Source of the DNA: Oscillospiraceae bacterium
Lineage (GTDB): Bacteria; Bacillota; Clostridia; Oscillospirales; Oscillospiraceae
Reading direction: 5' to 3'
Length of the DNA: 59,797 nt
Assembly (NCBI GenBank): GCA_902795045.1
Contig: CADBJU010000009.1
Location: 1 to 59,797, forward strand
The translations under genes were made by a program, and so were the position numbers. Shown here in pieces: positions 1 to 6,957 of this stretch. The notes beneath the pieces are model-generated. The model had not been told where the DNA came from and ran no database searches. It saw only the letters and a list, made by a program, of their open reading frames with translations. Numbering within the stretch: position 1 is the first letter of the stretch; every line of letters begins with the position of its first letter.

Positions 1-48
1 TCGTGCGGTAGGATGAACCACCAATCCACAGCATCCCTTGCAGTGTAG
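1..48 (+). CDS. Possible 3' end of an upstream gene (partial)
   Basis: The first frame is open from the window edge to a TAG at 46-48, while the other two forward frames hit stops within about 15 bases. Only 15 codons are visible, so no family can be recognised. The topoisomerase IV B subunit gene often lies just upstream of parC in this group, which makes parE a guess, but nothing in these codons proves it. Confidence 0.25.
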   Translation, partial: SCGRMNHQSTASLAV

Positions 49-106
49 CACATGACCTTGGAGAGGGTCACTAAAAACTACTACTCTATAATACAAGGAG
101 AGAACC

Positions 107-403
107 ATGAATACTTATATCAACAGCTTCATGCGCGGCAGGGAGCTCTTAAAAAAGCTCCTGATCGGCGACTTTCTCGCCGCGGTGCTCGCGACCTTTA
201 CCAGAAACAATCCGGGCCTGATGTTCTTTTTCTCGGCGGCGACGCTTTTGATGTTCATCGCCATCATCTATATCGCAGCAAAGTACTGCCGCTGCCCCAA
301 CTGCGGCAAGCACATCATCCTCGGCGTCCTCGCGATCGAGACCTGCCCCAGGTGCAAGCACAGCCTCACCACCGGCAAAAAGGTCAAAAAAAGCAAACGA
401 TAA
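107..403 (+). CDS. Small membrane protein with C-terminal zinc ribbon
   Basis: A 98-residue protein of unknown function. Residues about 36-58 form one strongly hydrophobic membrane segment. It is followed by a probable zinc ribbon made of CPNC (63-66) and CPRC (80-83), and a Lys-rich tail. The arrangement suggests a single-pass inner-membrane protein with a cytoplasmic zinc knuckle. The start is supported by an AAGGAG-type ribosome binding site at 95-101. It ends 12 bases before parC, so the two are probably cotranscribed, but no link to topoisomerase function is known. The zinc ribbon is inferred from cysteine spacing only. Confidence 0.7.
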   Translation: MNTYINSFMRGRELLKKLLIGDFLAAVLATFTRNNPGLMFFFSAATLLMFIAIIYIAAKYCRCPNCGKHIILGVLAIETCPRCKHSLTTGKKVKKSKR

Positions 404-415
404 GAGTAGGATAAA

Positions 416-2656
416 ATGGCAAGAAAAAAGCAGGAAGAAAAGAAAAAGTACGATAATCCGAACGTGGTCGGCCTGCGGGCGGAGATTTTGGAGCAGCCCA
501 TCACCGAGACGCTCGAGACAAACTACATGCCCTACGCGATGAGCGTCATCGTCTCCCGCGCCATCCCGGAGATCGACGGCTTCAAGCCCTCGCACCGAAA
601 GCTCCTGTACACGATGCTCAAGATGGGACTTCTGACGGGCGGCAGGACCAAGAGCGCCAACATCGTGGGCCAGACCATGAAGTTAAACCCCCACGGCGAC
701 GCCGCCATCTACGAGACCATGGTGCGCCTTTCGGCGGGCTATCAGGCGCTGCTGACGCCCTTTGTGGACTCCAAGGGCAACTTCGGCAAGGTCTACTCCC
801 GCGACATGTCCTACGCCGCGCCCCGTTATACCGAGGCCAAGCTCTCCGGCATCTGCAACGAGCTTTTCCGCGACATCGACAAGGACACCGTGGACTTTGT
901 GGATAACTACGACGGGAGCCTCAAGGAGCCGACGCTTCTGCCCACCGCCTTCCCGAACGTGCTGGTGTCCTCCAACCTCGGCATCGCCGTCGGCATGGCA
1001 AGCCAGATCTGCGGCTTCAACCTCGCCGAGGTCTGCGACACCACGGTCGCCTGGCTCAAAGACCCGGAGCACGATCTTTTAAGCACCATGCCCGCCCCGG
1101 ACTTCCCCACGGGGGGCGAGATCATCTATGACCGCGCCCAGATGGAGAGCATCTACCGCACGGGCCGCGGCAGCTTCAAGCTGCGCGCGCGCTGGCGCTA
1201 TGTTGAAAAAGAGAATATCATCGAGATCTACGAGATCCCCTATACCACCACCTCCGAGGCCATCATCGACAAGGTGCGCGAGCTGATTCAGGCGAACAAG
1301 ATCCGCGAGATCAACGACATGCGCGACGAGACGGACCTGAGCGGCCTGCGCCTCGCCATCGACTTAAAGCGCGGCACGGACCCCGAAAAGCTCATGCAGA
1401 AGCTTTTTAAGCTCACGCCGCTGATGGATTCCTTCCCCTGCAATTTCAATATCCTGGTTGCCGGCAATCCCCGCGTCATGGGCGTGGGGGAGATCCTGGA
1501 GGAGTGGACCGCCTGGCGTACCGACTGCGTGCGCAGGCGTGTGTTCTTTGACCTCAGTAAAAAGAAGGAAAAGCTCCACTTATTGAAGGGTCTCGAGCAG
1601 ATCCTCCTGGACATCGACCGCGCCATCGAGATCATCCGCGGTACCGAGCTGGAGGCCGACGTGGTGCCGAACCTGATGCTCGGCTTCGGCATCGACCAGG
1701 TGCAGGCGGAGTACGTTGCCGAGATCAAGCTTCGCAACATCAACCGCGAGTATATCTTAAAGCGCACCGCCGAGACCGCCGATCTCGAACGGGACATCGA
1801 GGAGCTCGAGAGCATCGTCAACAACCGCCGGAAACTCCGCGGCATCATCGTCGACGAGCTCAAACAGATCTCCAAAAAATACGGCGAACCGAGAAAAACC
1901 GGCATCGTCTACGCAAACGAGATCGAGGAATACAGCGAGGAGCAGACGGTGGAGGATTACCCCGTCACGGTGTTCCTGTCCAAAGAGGGCTACTTCAAGA
2001 AGATCACCGCCCAGTCCCTGCGCATGAGCGGGGAGCAGAAATACAAGGAGGGCGACGAGCTGAGAGAGAGCTTCGAGACCACGAACCGCGCGGAGCTTCT
2101 CTTCCTCACCGACCGTCAGCAGATGTACAAGGCCAAGGCTGCCGACTTTGAAGACGGCAAGGCCTCCCAGCTCGGCGTCTATCTGCCGACGAAGCTCCAG
2201 ATGGACGAGGGGGAGAACATCCTTGCGATGCTCCTGCCGGGGGATTATACCAAGCACCTGCTGCTGATCTTTGAAAACGGCAAGGCCGCGCGCATCGAGC
2301 TTTCGGCCTACGAGACCAAGACCAACCGCCGCAAGCTTGTAAACGCCTGCTCGGACAAGAGCCCGGTCAAGGCCGTGTTCCAGCTCAACGAGGAGCTCGA
2401 CCTTGTGTGCCATTCCTCCGACGGCCGCGCCCTTATCTTCAACACCGCCCAGCTCCAGCCCAAGACCAGCCGCACGACCCAGGGCGTCAACGTCATGAGC
2501 CTCAAGCCCAAGCGCTTCCTTGACCGGGCCGAGAAGCTGGCCGATTCCGGCATCGTAAACATCACCCGCTTCCGGGTGAAGAGCCTGCCGGGCGCGGGCG
2601 CCATCCTCAGAGGCGAGGATAAAAACGAGCAGCAGATCTCTCTGCTGGATGAATAA
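416..2656 (+). CDS. parC: DNA topoisomerase IV subunit A (ParC/GyrA family)
   Basis: The breakage-and-reunion subunit of a type IIA topoisomerase, which passes one duplex through another and with ParE decatenates replicated chromosomes. The 746-residue protein has the winged-helix/tower region in the first ~480 residues, with the catalytic tyrosine in AAPRYTE at Tyr138. A beta-pinwheel-like C-terminal domain follows. In the quinolone pocket (NPHGDAAIYE, 91-100) the serine equivalent to E. coli GyrA Ser83/ParC Ser80 is Ala96, and the acidic position is Glu100, the ParC-type residue. No clear GyrA box is visible in the C-terminal domain, which favours ParC over GyrA. The gene starts 12 bases after a small membrane protein gene and is followed within 20 bases by a yitT-like gene. 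Confidence 0.9.
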   Translation: MARKKQEEKKKYDNPNVVGLRAEILEQPITETLETNYMPYAMSVIVSRAIPEIDGFKPSHRKLLYTMLKMGLLTGGRTKSANIVGQTMKLNPHGDAAIYETMVRLSAGYQALLTPFVDSKGNFGKVYSRDMSYAAPRYTEAKLSGICNELFRDIDKDTVDFVDNYDGSLKEPTLLPTAFPNVLVSSNLGIAVGMASQICGFNLAEVCDTTVAWLKDPEHDLLSTMPAPDFPTGGEIIYDRAQMESIYRTGRGSFKLRARWRYVEKENIIEIYEIPYTTTSEAIIDKVRELIQANKIREINDMRDETDLSGLRLAIDLKRGTDPEKLMQKLFKLTPLMDSFPCNFNILVAGNPRVMGVGEILEEWTAWRTDCVRRRVFFDLSKKKEKLHLLKGLEQILLDIDRAIEIIRGTELEADVVPNLMLGFGIDQVQAEYVAEIKLRNINREYILKRTAETADLERDIEELESIVNNRRKLRGIIVDELKQISKKYGEPRKTGIVYANEIEEYSEEQTVEDYPVTVFLSKEGYFKKITAQSLRMSGEQKYKEGDELRESFETTNRAELLFLTDRQQMYKAKAADFEDGKASQLGVYLPTKLQMDEGENILAMLLPGDYTKHLLLIFENGKAARIELSAYETKTNRRKLVNACSDKSPVKAVFQLNEELDLVCHSSDGRALIFNTAQLQPKTSRTTQGVNVMSLKPKRFLDRAEKLADSGIVNITRFRVKSLPGAGAILRGEDKNEQQISLLDE

Positions 2657-2674
2657 CAGGGGAGGAGACTTGCC

Positions 2675-3544
2675 TTGAAGGAGAACAGATTGCCGCATCT
2701 TGTGCGCAAATACCTGACCATCGTCCTCGGCTGCGTCTTTTATGCCATCGGCTTCCAATTCTTCCTGTACCCCAACAACATCACCTCCGGCGGCGTCGTC
2801 GGTACGGCCATGATCGTAAACCAGCTCACGGGCTTTCCCGTCGGCGTGATGACCATTCTGCTGAACGTCCCGCTGTTTCTCGTTGCCTGGCGGCACTTTG
2901 GGCTGGACTTCATGGTGGGCTCGCTCTTCGGCATGGGCCTGAGCTCCGTGCTGGTGGACCTGTTCGCGGGCTTCGGCATCATCGCCACCGACGATCCCAT
3001 GCTTGCGGCCGTCATCGGCGGCGTCATCAAGGGCGCGGGCCTCGGCATCATCTACTATGTGGGCGCCACCACCGGCGGCATCGACATCGTGGTCAAGATC
3101 CTGCGCAAGAAGCTCGCCTCCGTCAACTTCGGCACCATCATGCTCTCCCTCGATACCATCATCATCGCGGCCTACGCCATGGTGCTGGGCCGCTACGAGA
3201 GCGCCATGTACTCCCTCATCTGCATGTACGTCACCACCAAGGTGGTGGACCTGGTGCTCTACGGTATCGACAACGCCTGCATCTGCTACATCATCAGCGA
3301 GCGTACCGATGAGATCACGAAGGAGATCGTCTCCGGCACGCTCCATCGCGGCGTGACCCTGCTCGAGGGCAAGGGCGCCTATTCCGGCGCGCACCGGGAG
3401 GTGCTGATGTGCGTCATCAAGCGCCAGCAGATCGGCGAGCTCAAGCGCCTTGTCAAGGCCTACGACGAAAAGGCCTTCTTCATCGTCACAAATGCCAAGA
3501 ACGTCTTTGGCAACGGTTTTGAAAACATATCCGAGGTGCGCTGA
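2675..3544 (+). CDS. YitT family membrane protein
   Basis: A 289-residue member of the YitT/DUF161 family, whose molecular role is unknown. The N-terminal two thirds (about 10-200) contain several hydrophobic segments, including a glycine-rich stretch around GATTGGIDIV that is typical of the family. The last ~80 residues are a soluble DUF2179-like domain ending in a FIVTNAKNVFGNGF-type sequence. The start is a TTG at 2675, chosen because a strong GGGGAGGAG ribosome binding site lies 7-15 bases upstream and the family N-terminus matches. It follows parC by 18 bases and its stop is one base before the lipoprotein gene, so the three are probably one transcript. Confidence 0.85.
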   Translation: MKENRLPHLVRKYLTIVLGCVFYAIGFQFFLYPNNITSGGVVGTAMIVNQLTGFPVGVMTILLNVPLFLVAWRHFGLDFMVGSLFGMGLSSVLVDLFAGFGIIATDDPMLAAVIGGVIKGAGLGIIYYVGATTGGIDIVVKILRKKLASVNFGTIMLSLDTIIIAAYAMVLGRYESAMYSLICMYVTTKVVDLVLYGIDNACICYIISERTDEITKEIVSGTLHRGVTLLEGKGAYSGAHREVLMCVIKRQQIGELKRLVKAYDEKAFFIVTNAKNVFGNGFENISEVR

Positions 3545-3545
3545 A

Positions 3546-4742
3546 ATGAAAAAAAGACTTCTCTGTCTGGTCACGGCGGCAGCGGCGGCTTTCCAGCTGA
3601 GTGCCTGTTCCGTGCTGGACAAGGAATATGTCTCCATCCACGACTACATGCCGTCCGAGCAGGAACAGAACCTCACCGGCGGCAGGCTCACCGTCCACAG
3701 CTTCAATGCGCTCAAGTCGGCCCTTCTGAGCATGGCCTACGAGGGGCGAACGGAGGGCAGCATCGCCTTTGACTCCACCTATGAGGGGGACGCGGCGGAG
3801 GACCTCGAAAACGCCTGCTGGGCCGTGCGCACGGAGGATGCCCTCTGTGCCTACTGCGTGGAGAATATCTCCTACGACTTCAACAAAATCGTCACCATCA
3901 ACGAGGCCGATATCAAGATCAGCTACTCCAAGGTCAGCGTCAGCCCCAAGCAGATCGTGTATCTGGGCTTTTCCTCGGAAGCCGAGGCCGCCATCCTCAG
4001 CGCCATGCAGAAGGGGACGCAGACCCTGACGCTCCTGGTCGGGCGCAGCGGCTTTTCGGCCGAGGACATGGCGGCGCAGGTCACGAAGGCCTACCGCGAC
4101 AATCCCACCGTCGTGCCGAAAAAGCCGGAGGCGATCGTGAACGTCTTCAGCGGCGCGGGCACACAGCGCTTGTACGAGATCCAGATCGACTACGGCATGT
4201 CCAATGTGCAGCTCATCCGCTGCCGCAGACAGCTCGAGGAGTTCAAACCCTTCGCCGATCTCGACCGCCCCGACGCAAGCGAGGTGGAGCGCGCCTATGT
4301 CGCCTGCCGCTACCTCGTGGAAAACTGCCGCATCCTGGCCGACGGCGAAGCCAAAGAAGCGGGCAGCGCCTATTCCGCCCTCATCAAGCGCGAGGCGGAC
4401 AGCGAGGGCCTTGCCTTCGGGTATATGGAGCTCTGCCGCCAGCTCGGGGTCGACTGCCGCATCGTCTACGGCCAGCACGACTGGAAGGAGCACTGCTGGA
4501 ACATCGTCCGCATCGACGACAGCTATTATCATGTGGATATCACCCAGTGCGCCAAGGGCGGCCCGGCCCTCGGCTTCATGCAGAACGACGAGACCTTCTG
4601 GGGCATGTACCGCTGGGATGTGGCGGCATACCCGAAGTGCACGGGGAGCAACACCTTCTTCGACTTCTTCCCGCCGTCCATGATCGATTCCGTGCCCGCG
4701 GCGGCGGACAACACGGAAAAGCAGGAGAAGCCGGAGAAATAA
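3546..4742 (+). CDS. Lipoprotein with transglutaminase-like domain, catalytic Cys replaced by Ser
   Basis: A 398-residue predicted lipoprotein. A Lys-rich signal peptide ends in the lipobox LSAC with lipidation at Cys21. The C-terminal ~130 residues match the transglutaminase-like/protease core. The His motif is EHCWNIV (His316) and the Asp motif is YHVDIT (Asp331). The usual C-E-G of the nucleophile motif reads S-E-G, with Ser286 in place of Cys. The fold is therefore recognised, but classical cysteine catalysis is unlikely and the domain may only bind peptide or sugar. The ATG at 3546 directly follows the yitT stop, consistent with coupled translation; a longer in-frame reading would overlap yitT and lose the signal peptide. 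The tail is Glu/Lys-rich. Confidence 0.8.
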   Translation: MKKRLLCLVTAAAAAFQLSACSVLDKEYVSIHDYMPSEQEQNLTGGRLTVHSFNALKSALLSMAYEGRTEGSIAFDSTYEGDAAEDLENACWAVRTEDALCAYCVENISYDFNKIVTINEADIKISYSKVSVSPKQIVYLGFSSEAEAAILSAMQKGTQTLTLLVGRSGFSAEDMAAQVTKAYRDNPTVVPKKPEAIVNVFSGAGTQRLYEIQIDYGMSNVQLIRCRRQLEEFKPFADLDRPDASEVERAYVACRYLVENCRILADGEAKEAGSAYSALIKREADSEGLAFGYMELCRQLGVDCRIVYGQHDWKEHCWNIVRIDDSYYHVDITQCAKGGPALGFMQNDETFWGMYRWDVAAYPKCTGSNTFFDFFPPSMIDSVPAAADNTEKQEKPEK

Positions 4743-4747
4743 AAATG

Positions 4748-4787
4748 GATCCGCGGCAGGGGACCGCCGTGTGCCCTGCCGCGGATC
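4748..4787 (+). terminator. Strong hairpin after the lipoprotein gene
   Basis: A perfect 14-bp stem (GATCCGCGGCAGGG at 4748-4761 with its complement at 4774-4787) begins just after the lipoprotein stop. No T tract follows; the next bases are GGAGAAAAAA. It is likely a 3' end-stabilising or factor-dependent termination structure rather than a classical intrinsic terminator. Confidence 0.55.
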
Positions 4788-4811
4788 GGAGAAAAAACGA
4801 TCAGAAAAGAC

Positions 4812-4839
4812 TTGACAAATTTTTCTTATGTGCTATAAT
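4812..4839 (+). promoter_or_regulatory. Consensus sigma-A promoter for tRNA-Gly
   Basis: TTGACA at 4812-4817 and TATAAT at 4834-4839 are separated by 16 bases, with an extended TGn element just before the -10. Transcription would start about 10 bases before the tRNA. Confidence 0.9.
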
Positions 4840-4855
4840 CATCAGCGTTGTTGAT

Positions 4856-4931
4856 GCGGCTTTAGCTCATCCGGTAGAGCGCCACCTTGCCAAGGTGGAG
4901 GTAGCGAGTTCGAGCCTCGTAAGCCGCTCCA
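4856..4931 (+). tRNA. tRNA-Gly (anticodon GCC)
   Basis: A full cloverleaf is visible. The acceptor stem GCGGCTT (4856-4862) pairs with AAGCCGC (4921-4927). The anticodon stem CCACC/GGTGG encloses loop TTGCCAA, with anticodon GCC at 4889-4891. A T arm with TTCGAGC is present and CCA is encoded at 4929-4931. Confidence 0.96.
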
Positions 4932-4933
4932 CA

Positions 4934-4967
4934 AAAAAGCCTATTGCAAATGCAATAGGTTTTTTTC
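4934..4967 (+). terminator. Intrinsic terminator after tRNA-Gly
   Basis: CCTATTGC pairs with GCAATAGG across an AAAT loop, preceded by an A run and followed by seven T. It would work on both strands and separates tRNA-Gly from the tRNA-Leu that begins at 4972. Confidence 0.85.
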
Positions 4968-4971
4968 GTAA

Positions 4972-5056
4972 GCGGGTATGATGGAATTGGCAGACATGCG
5001 GGATTTAGGTTCCCGTGCCGCAAGGCGTGCAGGTTCAACCCCTGTTACCCGCACCA
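4972..5056 (+). tRNA. tRNA-Leu (anticodon TAG)
   Basis: A class II tRNA of 85 bases. The acceptor GCGGGTA (4972-4978) pairs with TACCCGC (5046-5052). Anticodon stem CGGGA/TCCCG encloses TTTAGGT, with anticodon TAG at 5006-5008. A long variable arm and encoded CCA (5054-5056) are present. No separate promoter is obvious between the preceding terminator and this gene, so it may depend on read-through. Confidence 0.95.
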
Positions 5057-5177
5057 CGTCAGAAGAACTCAGCTCCGTTCCGTTTCCGCGGTTTGCGTAA
5101 GAGCCGCGAAAACTGCACATCCGCTGAGTCCTTCTTCCTTTCCAAATCGGAGGTCTCACGGGGGACCTCCGATTTGG
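5054..5177 (+). repeat. Repeat D, copy 1, starting at the tRNA-Leu 3' end
   Basis: It starts CCACGTCAGAAGAA, overlapping the CCA of tRNA-Leu, and ends with a dyad in which CCAAATCGGAGG (from 5141) pairs with CCTCCGATTTGG ending at 5177. The same module lies in reverse at 30613-30735 and in part at 30403-30438. A shorter relative at 5299-5388 begins GTTCAACCC then ACGTCAGAA, like a tRNA-Leu T arm with its end deleted. No coding capacity is seen. Confidence 0.7.
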
Positions 5178-5392
5178 CTTAAAGGGAGGGGTGCCCATTT
5201 TGGTGTGGAAAACAAGATAAGGTTGGTTCTGCTCACGCGAAGCGTGATGGCAGCGACGGCACCTGCCCTGGCAGGTGCCTAGTCCCCGAAGGGGAGTTCA
5301 ACCCACGTCAGAATAACTGCACATGGCCCAGGCCACCTTCTCTTGGCCTTCGGCCAATTCACCTTGTCCGCTGAGTCCTTCTTCCTTTGGGG
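5178..5392 (+). other. Non-coding, hairpin-rich stretch with a degraded tRNA-Leu end
   Basis: No gene is supported. Several short perfect hairpins occur, including GGCACCTGCC/GGCAGGTGCC near 5260-5281 and CCCC GAA GGGG near 5284-5294. From about 5297 the sequence imitates the tRNA-Leu T arm followed by the start of repeat D, which suggests a decayed duplication of the tRNA 3' end. Confidence 0.45.
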
Positions 5393-5568
5393 CTGTGAAA
5401 AAAGTCAATTGACAGTGTAGGGGCCGACGCCCCCGGCGGCCCGAGCGGTACAGTCCAAAATTAAAGCAGAAAGTCCCCGGCGAAAACGTACAGTGTTACG
5501 GATTCGCCGGGGGTCAATGTGTTATTCGGGATTCTCTCTGCCGGGCCGCCGGGGGCGTCGGCCCCTAC
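5393..5568. repeat. Repeat A, copy 1 (MITE-like palindrome)
   Basis: It begins with an outer motif, CTGTGAAAAAAGTC, at 5393. The core runs from GTAGGGGCCGACGCC at 5417 to its inverse GGCGTCGGCCCCTAC ending at 5568, with arms of about 27 bases. Inside is a second stem, TCCCCGGCGAA with TTCGCCGGGG. It has no open reading frame of note. Related copies are at 8788-9050, 19861-20011, 52536-52756, and shorter ones at 54925-55005 and 56159-56240. Confidence 0.85.
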
Positions 5569-5609
5569 GGTGTACAGCCCCTTTAAACAGGGATGTTTTT
5601 GCAAATGTA

Positions 5610-5643
5610 TTGACATTGTATTCTGACTGACATATACTATATG
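5610..5643 (+). promoter_or_regulatory. Promoter and candidate operator of the RelB/RelE pair
   Basis: TTGACA (5610-5615) and TATACT (5633-5638) are 17 bases apart. The -10 sits inside CATATA C TATATG (5631-5643), a palindrome with perfect 6-base arms. Antitoxins of this class usually repress their own promoter, so this dyad is the likely operator (inference). Confidence 0.75.
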
Positions 5644-5657
5644 CAGAGGTGATCATC

Positions 5658-5951
5658 ATGGCAAGCATCAATATGAGTATTCGCACAGATTCTGAACTGA
5701 AGGCGCAGGCGGAAGCGGTTCTGTCACAGCTTGGAATGAATATGAACGGCACGATCAATATGTTCCTGCATCAGATCGTCAGGGATAAGGCTGTCCCGCT
5801 GAGCCTGTCTTTGAGCGCTGAGCAGGCTGTTTATGCAGACCTTCTCGCTGCCCAGGCGGATCGGAAGAACGGCTATGTCGGCCGAAATGCGCGCGATGTG
5901 CTGGCAGAAATGGATCAGATCATCACTGATGCAGAAGGAGCAGGAGAATAA
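5658..5951 (+). CDS. RelB/DinJ-family antitoxin
   Basis: A 97-residue antitoxin. The N-terminus (MASINMSIRTDSELKAQAEA) is the typical ribbon-helix-helix segment of RelB/DinJ proteins, which dimerise, bind the operator and neutralise the RelE-like toxin with an acidic C-terminal part (here DVLAEMDQIITDAEGAGE). The ATG at 5658 is preferred over an upstream GTG at 5649 because the AGAGGTG ribosome binding site covers that GTG. The stop overlaps the toxin start by one base, and a promoter with a palindrome lies directly upstream. Confidence 0.88.
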   Translation: MASINMSIRTDSELKAQAEAVLSQLGMNMNGTINMFLHQIVRDKAVPLSLSLSAEQAVYADLLAAQADRKNGYVGRNARDVLAEMDQIITDAEGAGE

Positions 5952-6259
5952 TGGCCCGCTATACCGTTATCGCCGCAAGCCGTGTCGACAGCCAGCTGAT
6001 CCGGCATATCCGCTTTCTGGCCAATGTCAGTTTGCCGGCTGCCAGACGTTTTCGTCAGGAGTATTCCGAGATTCTGGATCGTCTGGAGGAAAACCCTTTT
6101 CAGTTTCCTACAGACACGGACCCGAACCTCCCGGAAGATATGTACCGCAAGGCCCTGTTCGCGCACTGCTATAAAGCGCTGTTTACGGTTGAGAACAGGA
6201 TTGTGTATCTGGATGCCGTAGTGGACTGCCGCCAGAGTACTGCCGCATACGATCTGTAA
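5951..6259 (+). CDS. RelE/ParE-superfamily toxin
   Basis: A 102-residue basic protein encoded immediately after the antitoxin (TAATG overlap). It has the compact RelE/ParE layout: two N-terminal helices with RQEYSEILDRLEENPFQFP, then strands with YRKALFAHCYKALFTVENRIVYLDAVVDCRQ. The FxIE-like strand followed by a v.d.R end is typical of the superfamily. RelE members cleave mRNA on the ribosome, while ParE members poison gyrase. The residues do not allow me to choose between the two, although the DinJ-like partner favours the ribosome-dependent group. Confidence 0.85.
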   Translation: MARYTVIAASRVDSQLIRHIRFLANVSLPAARRFRQEYSEILDRLEENPFQFPTDTDPNLPEDMYRKALFAHCYKALFTVENRIVYLDAVVDCRQSTAAYDL

Positions 6260-6297
6260 ATACGCTGATTCAAAGCAGCGGGAAAAGGAAAACCCAA

Positions 6298-6774
6298 TCA
6301 CGATTCCTTTACAAGCTTGCCGGTCATGTGCTCCGGCGTCAGGGCGAGGAGGAGCGTTCCCGGGCCGGATTTTTCGATCTCATGGGCGATGTAGGCCTCG
6401 TCCTTTGTGAACTTATAGCTGAGCTGACGGGAGATCTCATATACCGTTTCTCTGTCCTCGATCAGCTCTATTCTTCCGAAGACGATCACACTGCGGATGT
6501 GCAGGGCCCAGTCGCCGTCCTCGCGCCAGCCCCGGTCATACACGCAGAAGGAGACCTTGTCGTGCTGCCGGACGGCGTCGATCCTGTGGCCCTTTTTCCC
6601 GCCGTGGAAATAGAGTTTGCCGTCGGCCTCACAGTAATAGTGGTTGATCGGCACGCCGTAGGGGTAGCCGTCGTCCCCGAGCATGCTCAGCACCCCGCGG
6701 GGCTCGTTTTTCAGGATTTCGATGCATTCCGCATCGGTAAGCTGCTGCTTTTTGCGAAGCATTTCACGAAACAT
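6298..6774 (-). CDS. Pyridoxamine 5'-phosphate oxidase-family flavin-binding protein
   Basis: A 158-residue protein of the split-barrel FMN-binding family (NimA/5-nitroimidazole reductase-like). Recognisable pieces are the N-terminal LTDAECIEILKNEPRGVLSM, the YPYGVPINHYY strand, the LYFHGGKKGHRID segment that forms part of the flavin pocket, and VSFCVYD. Such proteins bind FMN as dimers and carry out uncharacterised reductions; nim members reduce nitroimidazole drugs. The second ATG (6774) is preferred because the GAGGT ribosome binding site touches the first ATG at 6780 and lies 6 bases before the second. It is a single gene, convergent with the toxin gene. The substrate is unknown. Confidence 0.8.
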   Translation of the reverse strand: MFREMLRKKQQLTDAECIEILKNEPRGVLSMLGDDGYPYGVPINHYYCEADGKLYFHGGKKGHRIDAVRQHDKVSFCVYDRGWREDGDWALHIRSVIVFGRIELIEDRETVYEISRQLSYKFTKDEAYIAHEIEKSGPGTLLLALTPEHMTGKLVKES

Positions 6775-6889
6775 AAGCATACCTCATTCATCATTGTTGA
6801 TATACCCACATATCCATATTATAATTCACGGCGGCGCAAATGTATATATACAAACCGTACAAAGTATTGCGCGTGTCGGCATAGACAGG

Positions 6890-6918
6890 TTGAAAAAGCC
6901 GGTCTTGTGCTGTATAAT
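6890..6918 (+). promoter_or_regulatory. Sigma-A promoter of the alcohol dehydrogenase gene
   Basis: TTGAAA (6890-6895) and TATAAT (6913-6918) have a 17-base spacer. The ribosome binding site AAAAGGAG follows at 6941-6948. Confidence 0.85.
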
Positions 6919-6957
6919 ATACAACACAAATCCATTTATGAAAAGGAGCAAAAGAAT

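Noticed and set aside
1757-3637. 626-codon minus-strand frame across parC and the yitT-like gene
   Set aside because: It spans two well-supported genes on the other strand and shows mirror-frame composition.
4547-4981. Open frame running through tRNA-Gly
   Set aside because: It overlaps the lipoprotein gene and a tRNA and includes the tRNA as coding; not real.
5178-5600. CRISPR array
   Set aside because: Repeated palindromes here and elsewhere are dispersed, differ in spacing and have no regular spacer pattern; no cas genes are present.
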